A DNA stretch of 64,000 nucleotides from Rhinopomastus cyanomelas (GCA_013400115.1 VXBP01008541.1:1-64000), one strand, 5' to 3'. Counted from the first letter of the stretch, positions 34,187 to 47,000 are shown. Program-made: numbers and translations. The notes: generated by a model not told the origin, from the sequence alone.

Positions 34187-35178
34187 ATTTATTCATTTAA
34201 CATCTCTGCGGGGCTCTAAGGTGCTGTAGATGCTCCATTTGATATCTTTGATGTTGTGTTCCATAGCCTCTGCAAACTGGTGAAGTTTTGATAGTCGTTT
34301 AGAACCTTTGGCAGCGTAAGTTGGTGCAGATTAGCTTCCTCTGGCTTAACACCCTCTTGTTGACTCCTTTCCTTTGCAAATGGACACAAATGGAAGCATT
34401 TTTCCCTAGTCCATAGCCCAGATCTCCCTGCTCTGATGGGTTGCGGGTGAGTTTTCCTGGCTGGATGTATCTGTTACTTCCATCACTTGAGGATCATTTA
34501 CTTTATCTCAAGCTAATACTCACTGTCGTAATTAAAACCATAATTACATCTGTTCCTTTTCTTTCTATGGCTGAGCTAAACCCTACTCAGCCTTCAGTGT
34601 TCTGCTTTCTTTTAATGTCTTGATGAAAATCCTCTTTGAGGCAGCTGAAGTTGCTCTTGAAGACCGTTTCTGCTTGGCCTCTCTTATCTTCTGCTGCAGA
34701 TGGAGAAACTGGAATCACTCTCTGGTGATTTAATGATCTCTTAGGTCATGAAATTTTGGTGGCTTTTAAGAAAAGGATTTCTCTGCTATAATTCACTTCA
34801 AAGATAAGATTCGAGTTGTACAACCGGTTCCAGCAACAGGTAAATAACGGAGCTGCGTTTAAACACTTCAGACTTTAGTCGGAGGCTGAGTGGGATCGAT
34901 AAAGATGCAGAGAATTAAAACCATTTGAGTCAGACGTAGTGGGAATCGATGGATGATGTCCCAGTCAAGCGTCACAAGGGTCAGCGATGTAGGGTTTTGT
35001 TTTACTGGTCTGGATTGGCAACAGCAGGCAGAGACACTATGGAAATAATCCCTCTCTTCCGAGGAAGAGTGAACAGAAGCTTCATCCACTCAGCACAAAA
35101 ATGCTGCACTTCCTTCTGAGTCTAGGGTTACCCTGTGGCTGATTTTCCTGTGTGAGGTGCTCAGATTCCCTTAGTCCA
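34187..35178. other. 1-kb CR1-free stretch with a homeodomain-like palindrome
   Basis: Unique-looking A/T-rich intron. The perfect inverted repeat GTAATTA-6 bp-TAATTAC is at 34528-34547. No coding signal. Confidence 0.5.
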
Positions 35179-36045
35179 AATCACAGAATTGGTTTGGTTG
35201 GAAGAGCCCTTCAAGCTCATCAAGTCCAACCATGGACCCAGCTGTCCAAAAGCCACCATGAAACCCTGTCCTTGAGCTCCACATCTCCCCAACTGGGAAA
35301 CACGGCCAGGGATGGCCATCCAACCTGCTTCTTGGGCAGCCTCTGGCAAGGCCTGAGGACCCTTTCTAGGATGAAGTTTCTGCTCAGGGCCAACTTAAAC
35401 TTCCCCCAGGGACAGCTTGAGGCCACTTCTTCCTGTCCTGTCATTCATTCCTTGGGAGAAGAGACCAACCTCCACTTCTCTGTGCCATCTTGTCCCTCGT
35501 GCTCATCACCCTGCCAGTGAGGCTTGAATCTCAGACTGGTTTAGGTTGGGATGGAGCTCAGCGCTCCCCCAGTGCCAACCTCCTGCCATGAGCAATGACA
35601 CCTCTCACCAGACCAGAGTGCCCACAGCCCCATCCAACCTGGCCTTAGATACTTCCACAGCCTCCCTGGGCAACCTGTTCCAGGACCTCATTACCCTCAC
35701 AGGGAGGGATTTCTGCCACAGATCTCACCTCAGTCTCCCCTCTTTGAGCCTGAACCCAACCCCCTTGTCCCAGCACCAGAGTCCTTGGAAAAAGTCCCTC
35801 TCCAGCTTTCCTAGGCACTCGAACCTGCTTTAAAGTCCCCCCCGAGCCTTCTCTTCTCCAGGCTGCCAACTTGTATAGTCAGTTCCCAGAACAGAGGGGC
35901 TCCAGTCCTCTGATCATCCTCCTGCCCTCCTCTGGACTCACTCTAGCAGCTCCAGGAGCTTTTTCCTGGAGACTACAGAACCAGACCTCCTGAGTGAGGT
36001 CTCCCAAGAGCAGAGCAGTGGGGAAGAATCCTCTCCCTTGACTTC
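35179..36045 (-). mobile_element. Chimeric CR1 (type D 3' part joined to type C), copy 1
   Basis: 35179-35480 is type D ('aaggcctgaggaccctttct'). About 60 bp of non-D, non-C linker follows, including 'accctgccagtgaggcttga' at 35508-35527. 35543-36045 is type C ('accagaccagagtgcccaca'). The same linker and joint recur at 41704-42540. Confidence 0.9.
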
Positions 36046-36553
36046 AAGTCCCAAATTTGTAAGTATTTAAAATCACTGGAAGCCAAACAGCCCAGTGAAT
36101 CATCAGGGATAAAACAGCTTCACTTAAATCTATTTCTTTGCTTAGAAGGTTATTTTTGGGATGGACTAACCCCAAGGACAGCTGATGTGAAGGTCCCCTA
36201 GTGCCAAGTCCTGATGTCAGGGGAAAAGTTGCTGCTGTGTTCTCTGAAGGGGGCTATCATAGAATCATTAGGGATTGGAAGGGACCTCGAAAGATCATCC
36301 AGTCCAATCCCCCTGCCTCCCTGATCAACACCCAGACACTCCTCCGATCTTCCTCGCGGTGACTCACAGCACAACTCTTATTTCTGAGTACCAGCACCAA
36401 ATCTGCAGCGTGTTGATCACCCCTGATTCTGGGACTGGATGTTCTCTCAGCTCGTGTGTGGGGTTCTGTTATCGTGACGATTAAAAACCCCAAGACTTGG
36501 AGGTCTCTGCGGCAGAACGTGGAGGGTTTCATCATTCCAGATTGATTTTCATT
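36046..36553. other. Mostly unremarkable; short type A head
   Basis: 36256-36322 is a minus-strand type A 3' end of about 67 bp ('aagatcatccagtccaatcc'). Nothing else supported. Confidence 0.6.
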
Positions 36554-37127
36554 ATAGAATCATAGAATCATTAGGGATTGGAAGGGACCCCAAAAGATCT
36601 TCCAGTCCAATCCCCACAGCAGGATCACCCAGACCAAGTCATACAGTCAGTCAGGGTTAGAAGGGACCACCTGACCATCCAGTTCCAACTCCCCTGCCAT
36701 GGGCAGAGACACCCCACCCTAGACCAGGCTGGCCAGAGCCCCATCCAGCCTGGCCTTAAACACCTCCAAGGATGGGGCCCCAACCACCTTCCTGGGCAAC
36801 CCATTCCAGGCCCTCACCACTCTCACAGTGAAGAGCTTCCTCCTCACATCCACTCTAAATCTACCCATTTCCAGCTCTGCTCCATTGCCCCTAGTCCTGT
36901 CACTACCTGACATCCTGAAAAGCCCCTCCCCAGCCTTTTTGTAGCCCCCTTCAGATCTGAAAGGCCACAAGATCTGAAAGGTCACCTGGGAGCCTTCTCT
37001 TCTCCAGACGGAACAGCCCCAACTCTCTCAGTCTGGCCTCACAGGAGAGGTGCTCCAGCCCTCTGCTCATCCTTGTGGCCCTCCTCTGGACTCACTCCAG
37101 CACTTCCACATCCTTCTTGTAATAAGA
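36554..37127 (-). mobile_element. CR1 3' end type A followed by CR1 type H
   Basis: Type A head to about 36645, then 'catccagttccaactcccct', 'cctggccttaaacacctcca' and 'ctggactcactccagcactt'. This is the last repeat before the exon 1b island. Confidence 0.9.
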
Positions 37128-37289
37128 ACTCTGCTGTTGGATTTAAGGTCTAACAGGGAAGCAAACGCTACTTTGAGCTCGGTGCCTTTAAAAAAGGGGT
37201 TAATTTACTCTCTGAGCAGAGCTTGCAGAGGCAGGAGATGTGAGTTGTTTTTTTTTGCCGACTGGAGCGCTGGGCTGGAACAGCAGCGA

Positions 37290-37296
37290 TGACTCA
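37290..37296. promoter_or_regulatory. Consensus AP-1 / T-MARE-like site TGACTCA
   Basis: Exact 7-bp TGACTCA. A GGAA core lies 10 bp upstream (37277-37280), an arrangement seen in NFAT:AP-1 composite elements. Binding is not shown. Confidence 0.5.
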
Positions 37297-37493
37297 GTTT
37301 GCCAGCGAACGCCGCTCGAATTGATTGAAGCCCGCCGCGTTCCGATTTAGCACGTAATCATGTTCAATTGGATCCGCTGCGCTGCCTAGAGATAAAATAA
37401 TAGGGGGGTTGGGGAAACAAAAGCCGGGGGGTGGGGTGGTGGAATAAAACCTCTACTAAAAAGAATAGATTTAGCTTATGTCAGCCTGGGCGG

Positions 37494-37501
37494 TGATGTC
37501 A
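37494..37501. promoter_or_regulatory. CRE/ATF-like octamer TGATGTCA
   Basis: One mismatch from the palindromic CRE, 13 bp upstream of the upstream-frame ATG and about 230 bp from the exon 1b start codon. Confidence 0.4.
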
Positions 37502-37513
37502 TTGCCTTGGGAG

Positions 37514-37594
37514 ATGGAGCAGGAGCGTCGCTGCCGTGCCGTGCCCGCTCAGTCGGTGGGTGGACGGGGAAGAGGCGAGGAGCCCCTCAGCTAG
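37514..37594 (+). other. Upstream open reading frame (26 codons plus stop) before exon 1b
   Basis: ATG at 37514 in context gagATGG (purine at -3, G at +4) runs to TAG at 37592-37594, ending 138 bp before the exon 1b ATG. It would lie in the 5' UTR only if transcription starts upstream of 37514, which is not known. The peptide is arginine-rich with no recognised motif. Confidence 0.45.
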
Positions 37595-38251
<657 letters not shown>

Positions 38252-38541
38252 GTTCAGGGCTTTTCTCAGTGTCGTGTAATGATAGGACAGGGGGTACCGG
38301 GTGTGAGCTGGAACAGAGGAGGTTCCACATCAGTGTGAGAGGGAATTTCTTCCCCGTGAGGGTGACAGAGCCCTGGAAGGGGCTGCCCAGGGGGGTTGTG
38401 GAGTCTTCTTTCTCTGGAGACGTTTAAAACCTGCCTGGATGTGTTCCTGTGAGGCTGGATCTAGGTGATCCTGCTGTGTCAGGGGGATTGGACTAGATGA
38501 TCTTTCAAGGTCTCTTCCAATCCCTAATGTGATTCTGTGAA
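38252..38541 (+). mobile_element. CR1 LINE 3' fragment, type A
   Basis: From 'ttctcagtgtcgtgtaatga' to 'tctaatgtgattctgtg'-type tail. Confidence 0.94.
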
Positions 38542-39403
38542 GTACAAATGATTTCTGGTGAGAAGGGTTAAAAGTCTGTAGATCTCAGTGCATCAGCAAC
38601 ACAACAGGGTGCTGAAAGTTGTAAGAATAGCTCAAAAACTTAAAGCTTGGTGTGCTGGGCTCATCATCTTTCAATCAGCCAGCTGTGGTAGAAAAGGCAT
38701 CACATGTGATCGTTTAGGGCTGAAATAGTCATCTTTTCCATTCATCCTCATTTTACCACAAGAAAACCACTGGAAATTAAGTTTGCAAGAGAAATGTTAC
38801 GCATCCTTCTTCACAAATCACCTGAAAGGGCTCCGGATACCCAGCGGTTTATTTAAAGGACAAAAAGGTGCAGAACGGACAACGCTGGTTTCTAATCTGA
38901 TTAGTATTGACAGAACTGCAGCGGGGAGGGTTGGGGGGGGATAAAAGGATTTGTGATCTGCAAGTCACATATCGAGCCCTGTTGTGTTTAATTCAGAGGG
39001 GAATAAAAGGATTTGCAATCTGGAGGTCACACGTCGAACCCTGTTCTGTTTAATCACTGAAGCCAGTGGAAGTATCTGGAAATAAACCCATTTGCAAGGG
39101 GTTATGATGATTTTTATTTTCCATTTGGTTTGGTATCAGGTGCTAACGTCTGTACTTCCTACAGATGCTTTTGTCTTGCCAGCAGGAGAGTCTTTTTAGT
39201 TTAAGAAGCTTTTTCTTAGCAGCTTGATGCTGGATTTAGAGATAAAATAGTGAATAATGGAGAGGACTGCTTCAGCTCAACCTTCTTGCCTGCACTAAGA
39301 CTTGTTGCCTCAAGTCTTTGGAACTAAACAGTGTTTATCTGCTTGTTCCTTTTCTTCTTGTCCCCTTATTCATATGAGAAGAGCAATGAAAAAGTAAAAC
39401 TCT
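38542..39403. other. CR1-free stretch holding a diverged direct repeat
   Basis: Unique-looking apart from the 62-bp direct repeat at 38937-39060. A G-run is at about 38932-38940. Confidence 0.5.
38937..39060. repeat. Two-unit tandem repeat, about 62 bp, diverged
   Basis: Units share 'ataaaaggatttg', 'tctg.a.gtcaca', 'cg..ccctgtt.tgtttaat'. They differ at about a fifth of positions, so the duplication is old and not CR1-derived. Confidence 0.8.
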
Positions 39404-39965
39404 GGGTTCTCCTGCCCCTCTACTCTGCCCTGGTGAGACCACAGCTGGAATCTTATGTCCGATTTGGGGCCACTCAGTTCTAGAAGGGCACAGAGCAGCT
39501 AGACAGAGGCCAGCACAGAGCATTCAAGATGATAAAGGGAGTGGGACATCTCCCCGGGGAGGAAAGGCTGGGGGAGCTGGGTCTCTGGAGCTGGGAGGAA
39601 AGGAGCCTGAGGGGTGACCCCATGAACGTTGATAAATATAGAAAGGGTGGGTGTCAGGAGGATGGAGCCAGGCTCTGCTCGGGGGCACCCAGTGATAGGA
39701 CAAGGGGCAATGGGTGTGAGCTGGAACAGAGGAGGTTCCACATCAGTGTGAGAAGGAACTTCTTCATGGTGAGGGTGACAGAGCACTGAGGAAGGGGCTG
39801 CCCAGGGGGGTTGTGGAGTCTCCTTCTCTGGAGATGTTTAAAACCAGCCAGACACGTTCCTGTGTGGCTGGATCTAGGTGATCCTGCTGTGTGAGGGGGA
39901 TTGGACTAGATGATCTCTCGAGGTCCCTTCTAATCCCTAATGCTCTGGAATTCTGTGATTCTATA
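39404..39965 (+). mobile_element. CR1 LINE 3' fragment, type A
   Basis: 'ctgccctggtgagaccacag' to 'ctggaattctgtgattct'. Confidence 0.94.
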
Positions 39966-40807
39966 AAATCAGCACAATCTTTCCACTGGCTTTGGTAAGA
40001 CTTGGATTTAAGCTGCACCATCAGGAGAGAGTGGCCCCGGAGCACAGGATGAAAGGCAACAGAAGGGTCACAGGGCAAGACAGGCATTTTAACCCCTTTT
40101 CGTGTTACTTGGACCTGCTGCACAACCTTGGCTATGGTGAAACAGCCTGCTTTTCCCTCATGATATCTGAGTTACAGCACTGAGTGCAAAGTCTTCGGGT
40201 TTATTCATTGTGGAGACTGCACTGCAGGCTGCACTGCAGCTGAGGAACACCGAGTCTGCTTTGGAGTTGCCTGGCTCAGGTGATTCAAAAGAGTCTGTCC
40301 TCAGCGACCCACAGCTCACTACAGACCAGTTTTCCCCTAGCTGTCATCAAACTGGATTGTAGGAGGTTGTGAGCAGCTGCCGTAGCCAGGCTGCTTCCAG
40401 GGGCTCACGCAGAGGTGGGGATTTTAGGTGGCTTTGACAAGAAGAGGGAAACATCAGGCTTGCAGGGTAAGAAGGAAAGAGTCTGCTCCTGAGGAGGGAT
40501 GAGTGTGGAGGTTGGAGAGCAAAAGCAAGCAGAGAAATCCACCTTCTTCCCCTGTTTCCCTCTGCCAAGCACCTTGTGAAGGGCAACTGGAAGGTACAAG
40601 CAAGGCTGAAAACTGAAGTCTAGGCTGTTGTCCTCAGAGATACCTTCTGCTGTAGAGCTGCTCTTGTAGGAGAAAATACTTTGTAGGGAACTTTTCAGCT
40701 AGATGAAGGCAACGTTCCTTCATGGCTAGAGTGGCTGCATGAAGTACAGGGCGTCACTGCTGGGGAGACCTTGAGCATGGGGTTCAGCTTTGGCTACCTC
40801 AATACAG
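39966..40807. other. No recognisable feature
   Basis: About 840 bp of unique-looking intron sequence. Confidence 0.5.
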
Positions 40808-41257
40808 GAGAGATACTGAGGTGTGGATATGAGTCCAACGAAGGGCAACAGCACTGGAGAAGGGTCTGGAGAACAAACCTTGTGAAGAGCAGCTGAGGGA
40901 GCTGGGGGCTGGTTAGGCTGGAGAAAAGGAGGCTGAGGGGAGACCTTATTACTGTCTACAACTTGGAGAGAGGTGGGGGTTGGTCTCTTCTCACAAGGAA
41001 GGAGGGATAGGACAAGAGGAAATGGCTTCAAGATGCCCCCAGGGAGGGTTAGATTGACTCTGAGGAGAAACTTCTTCCTGGAAAGGGTCCTCAGGCCTTG
41101 GCAGAGGCTGCCCAGGGAGGGGATTGAATGGCCAGGGGCTCACGTTGGGAGATCTGGAACTCAGGGACAGGATTTGGGGATGGGTTAGGACAGCTGGGTT
41201 CAGGGTTGGACTCCATGAGCTTGAAGGTCTTTTCCAACCTGAACAATCCTGATTCTC
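40808..41257 (+). mobile_element. CR1 LINE 3' fragment, type D
   Basis: 'ccttattactgtctacaact', 'ctggaaagggtcctcaggcc' and 'ccaacctgaacaatcctgat'. It shows what normally lies 5' of the D body, useful for judging the chimeric copies. Confidence 0.92.
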
Positions 41258-41703
41258 CTCTGGAAGAGGACACTGATTACTTGGTACAGGAGGCAAAGCT
41301 TTTCATTTGCGGTGTTTGGAGTGGCTCATCCTTTGAACAATCAGAGGCTTCTATGGATGCCCTGAAGCTGGCAGCTAGCCCACGGCACTGACACCGTTGT
41401 TTTGCCATCTGTGAAACCACCCAGCAGGCCTTTTGGTTTTGATCAGCTGCTGTTTTGGTTGCGTTGTAGGCTCCAAAAACTGGGTCACGCCGACCAGGGT
41501 ACTGCTGACCATTCAGGGCTTGTGTGTCAGGAACTGGGGAGCTGGAGAAGACAATCACAGAAATCACAGAGAGCAGTTTTGCTTCCAAGTTCACCTGGAG
41601 ATCTAAAGCTCCTGTTTTATCTTGTGGTGGTTGTTACATAAGCAATTGTTTAATGAATGACTTTAATAGAGACACCAGTGACACTGTGGAAGAGAATTTA
41701 AAC
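41258..41703. other. No recognisable feature
   Basis: Unique-looking sequence. Confidence 0.5.
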
Positions 41704-42540
41704 TCGGAGAATCGTTGAGGTTGGAAGAGCCATTTAAGCTCATTGAGCCCAACCCTGAACCCAGTTGTCCCATCCCACCCCCAAACCCTGTCCCTGAGCT
41801 CCACATCTCCCCAACTTGGAAACACAGCCGGGGATGGCCATTCAACCCCCTCCCTGGGCAGCCTCTGCCAAGGCCTGAGGACCCTTTCCAGGAAGAAGTT
41901 TCTCCTCAGAGCCAACCCAACCTTCCTCCAGGGCAGCTTGAGGCCATTTCTTCTTGTCCTATCACTTGTTTCTTGTGAGAAGAGACCAACTCCCACCTCT
42001 CTATGCCATCCAGTCCCTGGTGCATATCACCCTGCCAGTGAGGCTTGAATCCCAGACTGGTTTATGTTGGAAAGGAGCTCAAGGCTCCCCCAGTGCCAGC
42101 CTCCTGCCACGAGCAGCGACACCTCTCACCAGACCAGGGTGCTCAGAGCCCTATCCAACCTAGCCTCGAACACTTCCAAGGATGAAGCAGCCACAGCCTG
42201 TTCCAGGCACATCACAGGGAGGAACTTCTTCCTCAGATCTGATCTAAAGCCCCCCTCTTTCAGTTTTAAGCTGTTACCCCATGTCCTGTTACTGTGTGCT
42301 TCTTCTGGTTTTCTTGTCCCTTCTAAGCTCTGAAAGGTCTTCCCTGAGCTGCTCATCTCCAGCTGAATCCTCCCCAGCTCAGCTCAACCTCAGCAGGTTC
42401 TCCAACTCAGAGTGGCATCTCTGGGGCCTCTTCAGGCCCCACTCCACCAGCTCCAGGTCTTGGCTGGGTTAAGCAGCCCAGAGCCAGACCCAACCCTGCA
42501 GGGCAGGGGGCTCTCAGCAGAGCAGAGAGGCTCAATCCCT
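41704..42540 (-). mobile_element. Chimeric CR1 (type D 3' part joined to type C), copy 2
   Basis: 41704-42000 is type D, followed by the same linker as copy 1 ('accctgccagtgaggcttga' at 42029-42048) and then type C ('accagaccagggtgctcaga'). The far C part differs from copy 1 in subfamily detail. Confidence 0.9.
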
Positions 42541-42594
42541 CACCTGACCTGCTGCTCTCACTGGGATCACTGGTGGGTTTCAGTTACAGAACGT

Positions 42595-42780
42595 TACAGA
42601 ATCACAGAACATGAGGGATTGGAAGGGACCTCGAAAGATCCTCCAGTCCAAACCCCCTGCCAGAGCAGGATCTCCTAGATCCAAGTCCCACAGGAACATG
42701 GCCAGGTGGGTTATAAACATCTCCGGAGAAGGAGACTCCACAACCCCCCTAGGCAGCCCCTTCGAGGGCTCTGCAGACGT
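42595..42780 (-). mobile_element. CR1 LINE 3' end, type A
   Basis: 'aatcacagaacatgagggat' to 'gcagccccttcgagggctct'. Confidence 0.93.
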
Positions 42781-43169
42781 GGACCTGCTGATCATCTCTT
42801 CAGGCTGGTCAGACTTTGGAGTTGGAACTTTTTAAGCCAAAACACAAAGTCCCACAGTGCTTTCTCGTTCGCAGATGGCAAGACAAAACCTCCCGAAGCG
42901 TGAAAGGTCAGTCGCACCTTTATGTTTAGAAGCAGCAGATGAGATGAGAGACATCTCAGGAGTGAAGCACCAGCCGGCTGTCTGCCGGCAACTTCAAAGC
43001 CCTTGAACCATAATCAGGGAATCGCTGAACTAAAAAAAACCCAACTTATAGTTCGTGTTAATAGCAGCATCTGGGAGCAGAGCCAAACGCTGAGCCCTAA
43101 CAGAAACGGGGAGAGGAATAGGGAAAGTGTTAAGTATCTCTTGATTGCTCTTGTAGCAGATAACCAGAT
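42781..43169. other. No recognisable feature
   Basis: Unique-looking sequence. Confidence 0.5.
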
Positions 43170-43757
43170 GAAATCAGAAGGGGGGTGCTTAGTAGATGGA
43201 GAGAGGTTCTACTCCCCCTCCACTCTGCCCTGATGAGACCACAGCTGGAATCTCGTGTCCAGTTGTGGGCCCCTCAGTCCCAGAAGGACACAGAGCTGCT
43301 GGAGAGAGCCCAGTGCAGAGTCACAAAGGTGATGAACAGAGGGGAGCATCTCCCTGCTGAGGAAAGGCTGAGGGAGCTGGGTCTCTGGAGCTGGGAGGAA
43401 AGGACCCTGAGGGGTGACCCCATGGATGTTGATCAATATGGAAAGGGTGGGTGTCAGGAGGATGGAGCCAGGCTCTGCTCAGGGGTACCCAGTGATAGGA
43501 CAAAGGGCACTGCGTGTGAGCTGGAACAGAGGAGGTTCCACATCAATGTGAGAAGGAACTTCTTCCCAGTGAGGGTGACAGAGCCCTGGAAGGGGCTGCC
43601 CAGGGGCATTGTGGAGTCTCCTCTGGAAACATTTAAAACCCACCTGGCCATGTTCCTGTGTGGCTGGATCTAGGGGATCCTGCTGTGGCAGGGGGATTGG
43701 ACTGGATGATCTCTCGAGGTCCCTTCCAATCCCTAATGGTCTGTGTTTCTGTGAAAA
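43170..43757 (+). mobile_element. CR1 LINE 3' fragment, type A
   Basis: 'tctgccctgatgagaccaca' to 'ctaatggtctgtgtttctgtg'-type tail. One of the least decayed type A 3' ends. Confidence 0.95.
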
Positions 43758-43979
43758 CCGTTGAAAACCTCAAGTGATTTGAGCTACCTGCCCCCAATTT
43801 TAACTGCTAAAGCAGTGGGATTTTTCTTGGGGTAGGGGGAAAGATCTTAGGGTGTCACTAAGTGTTGCTGAAGAAAACCAATCTCTTGGCCTGTGGTAGC
43901 AGCCCCGAAACTGACAATTACTTGATGCACAGAGAATGTTTTGGGGTGTCACTGGCTCAGTGTTTGCTCAACCTTCTCC
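43758..43979. other. No recognisable feature
   Basis: Unique-looking flank of the AT-rich array. Confidence 0.5.
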
Positions 43980-44490
43980 TTAAGCTTTAGCCATACTATA
44001 TGACCCTATACTTGAGAGGGTTCTATAGTTTTTAGGGTTTTATAGTTTTCAATGTTCTATAGTTTATAATGTCTTATAGTTTTAGGGTTTTGTACTTTTC
44101 AGAGTTTTCTCCTTTTTTAGGGTTTTTATTGTTTTTTAGGGTTTTATAGGTTTTTTTTAGGATTTTATAGGTTTTTTTAGGGTTTTATAGTTTTTAGGGT
44201 TTTCTATTTGATATAGTTTTATAATTTCTATGGCTTTATGGTTGGTAGGGTGTTAAACTTTATATAGTTTTATACTTTATATAGTTTATAGGGCTTATAC
44301 TTTATATAGTTTTATGCTTTATGGGTTTTTTCTTTATATAGTTTTACACTTTATAGAGTTTTTATACTTTATAGAGTTTTATATGTTATATAGTTATATA
44401 GTCTATAGGGTTTTATACTTTATATAGCTGTACAGTTTATAGGTTTTTATATTTCATAGGGTTTTATGGTTTCTGTGGTTTTACAGTGAC
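43980..44490. repeat. AT-rich irregular tandem array with TTTTAGGG / TTTATATAG units
   Basis: About 500 bp of short units such as 'ttttagggttttatag' and 'actttatatagttttat'. The left half is rich in TTTTAGGG; the right half is rich in TTTATATAGT. Strand composition is strongly T over A with almost no C. No coding or CR1 content. Confidence 0.9.
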
Positions 44491-45119
44491 CCAGAGCAAC
44501 TGGACAGACAAGAATTTTATGACAAAAAGGTTTCATCTGAGGAGAATTTACTTTGGGAATAAATACTTAGTAAATAAAGTAAAACACTGATTAATGGGAT
44601 TGAGCTCGTGCGTGTAAAATGAGGTGTGGCTGCAGCCTGGGGTGTGTGGAACTCCTCCACTTCAGGGTCACTTATCTGTAGGAAGGAATTCTCAGTTTAA
44701 ACCTGTTTTGGTTCATTTTACCCCTAATGTTTGCCATCATATTTGGAGCGTAGGTGTAGGAACTTGAGATCTGCCACATCTGCTCTGATAGCCCTCAGAG
44801 AGTCTGTGCTGGGGGACTTGTAGGGTAGACATGGACACTTTTCGTTGATAATTCATCCTTCTTAATTATATCCTGGCATCTGATGCTGACTGATTATTGA
44901 AGAGTGTGAATTCTGTTCTTAAAGCTCCAAGTGACGGTGCTTCCGCAGGGCCGGGATTTGCAGCTGGAGGCAGATACAGTCCAGTCTGGGCATCAGGCTG
45001 AGTGCTCCAGGAGACCTTCCGACGTTTGGAGATGCAGCCTCAGCAGGGAATAGGTTGATTCCCTTCATTTTGACTGATCAAAATCTGTAGGCCCACATCT
45101 TATCACGAGATCACTGACT
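44491..45119. other. No recognisable feature
   Basis: Unique-looking intron sequence. Confidence 0.5.
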
Positions 45120-45210
45120 GGGTTGGGAAGGAGCTCAGAAAAACCCCCTCTCCAGCTTTCCTGGAGCCCTTTCAGGTCCTGGAAGGCTGCTCTAAGGTCC
45201 TCACTGACCT
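45120..45210 (-). mobile_element. CR1 fragment, type C
   Basis: 'gggttgggaaggagctcaga' joined to 'ctctccagctttcctggagc', implying a large internal deletion. Confidence 0.75.
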
Positions 45211-45727
45211 AAATCCAGACTCCTTAAATCTACTCGTTTGCCTCCAACTCCACAGAAGCACTCATCACAGACTTCCCTGGTAGCTTTCACGAGGCACAGA
45301 CCTTCGTTTGACCAAGACCCGGTGTCAATCACTGCCCCAGGGCCCGAAACAGGGCTCCACCGGACGCTAATTATTTTGACACGCCCTACTTATTTTTATC
45401 AAAGGAATTAAATCTACATTTGGTGACCCCCTCTGCTTGGCAGTTGCTGAGCTCGTTGCCTTCTTCCCACCTTGGGTACAAGGTTGTGTGAAGAGCAGCT
45501 TTGGTTTCGTAATTCCAGTCCCGCGTCTTTTTTGTACCGCGCTGTTCCCGATAGATTTTCCACATCAGGAAATGAGAGTGGTTTTGATGAAGAGCGGAGC
45601 TGTTTTTAGCTGTAAGATAGGATTAGTCTACTTTCCAACTCTTATTGCTAAACAAAGTCTGAGCCAACTGGAAATGATCCAGTCAGTTGAAAAATGACAC
45701 GGGAGCGGTTCGATGGGGAGCAAACAC
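45211..45727. other. No recognisable feature
   Basis: Unique-looking sequence. Confidence 0.5.
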
Positions 45728-46205
45728 AGAATCCCAGAACGCTGGGGATTGGAAGGGACCTCGAAAGATCATCCAGTCCAATACCCCTGCCACAGCAGGA
45801 TCCCCTAGATCCAGCCACACAGGAACATGGCCAGGTGGGTTTTAAATGTTTCCAGAGAAGGAGACTCCACAACTTCCCTGGGCAGACCTTCTAGGGCTCT
45901 GTCACCCTCACTGGGAAGAAGGTCCTTCTCAGATTGATGTGGAACCTCCTCTGTTCCAGCTGACACCCGGTGCCCCTTGTCCTATCACTAGATGACACTG
46001 AGCAGAGCCTGGCTCCATCCTCCTGGCACCCACGCTTTCCATATTTATCAACATTCAGTGAGGTCACCCCTCCTTTTTTCCAAGCTCAAGAGACCCAGCT
46101 CCCTCAGCCTTTCCTCATCAGGGAGATGCTCCCCTCCCTTCAGCATCTTTGTGGCTCTGTGCTGGCTTCTCTCCCACAGCTCTGTGTCTGTCTGAAGCTT
46201 CAACC
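45728..46205 (-). mobile_element. CR1 LINE 3' fragment, type A
   Basis: 'gattggaagggacctcgaaa' to 'ccacagctctgtgtctgtct'. Confidence 0.94.
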
Positions 46206-47000
46206 CCATCAAGCCCAACCATTTCATTAGATGCTCCAAGAGTCTAACATTCTAGGGGCTCTTTAAGCATCCTGGAGCCTTCCAATGAAAATGACCTCTG
46301 CTGGAGGACAAAACAGTCTCTTCAAGTCCAAAGTATTTTCAGCCTGATTCTTTTTTCCCTTGAAGTCTTTTCAAGCTGGAAACATCTTCAATGTTTTAGT
46401 AGGACAACACTGAAATGAGAGTTCCAGCATCAGCACAGAAGCCATGATCTGCAAAATCAAATACCCAGTTAAACCCTCTTCAGTGATAACAGCATGAAGA
46501 TCAGTTTTACCCAGCAGATCACAGCTCACGGGGCGCTCCGAGGGCACCAAAGCAGCTGGTGTGGGGGAACGATAGATGTTGAGGCCTCCAGAGTTGCCTC
46601 TTTCAGTGCAAAGGATAAACAAGTGGGAGGAGGAGACTTCCCTTGATCGTAAAAGCTTTTTCTAGAGATAATTTTACTTCTGAGATTGCGGCCTCTGGAC
46701 ACTATTTGCCTGGATCTCTCCATTTAAAAGAGAGGTCAGAGTTTCTAAACTGCTTGAGACAGTTGGGCTAATGGTTGGGCTCGATCTGAACAGGCTTTTC
46801 CAACTGAAATGATTCGTAGATCCAATGATTATGAGAAGCTGCATGAAAAATATTCCTAAACTGTAGAAACATAGGAACTGCAAGGGAAGCTGCATCCATA
46901 CTCAGCTTCTTACTGCCTTATTGTTCATGGGTCTTTGACAATTTCAGCTCAATGGTTGGACTTGATGATCTTAGAGGAGTATTCCTACCTTAGTGATTCA
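46206..47000. other. Unremarkable, with two short CR1 tails
   Basis: + strand tails at about 46773-46833 ('caggcttttccaactgaaat') and 46945-47000 ('ggttggacttgatgatctta'). The rest is unique-looking. Confidence 0.6.

Noticed and set aside
43980..44490. Interstitial telomere repeat
   Set aside because: The vertebrate unit TTAGGG in uninterrupted copies is not present; units are TTTTAGGG mixed with TTTATATAG.
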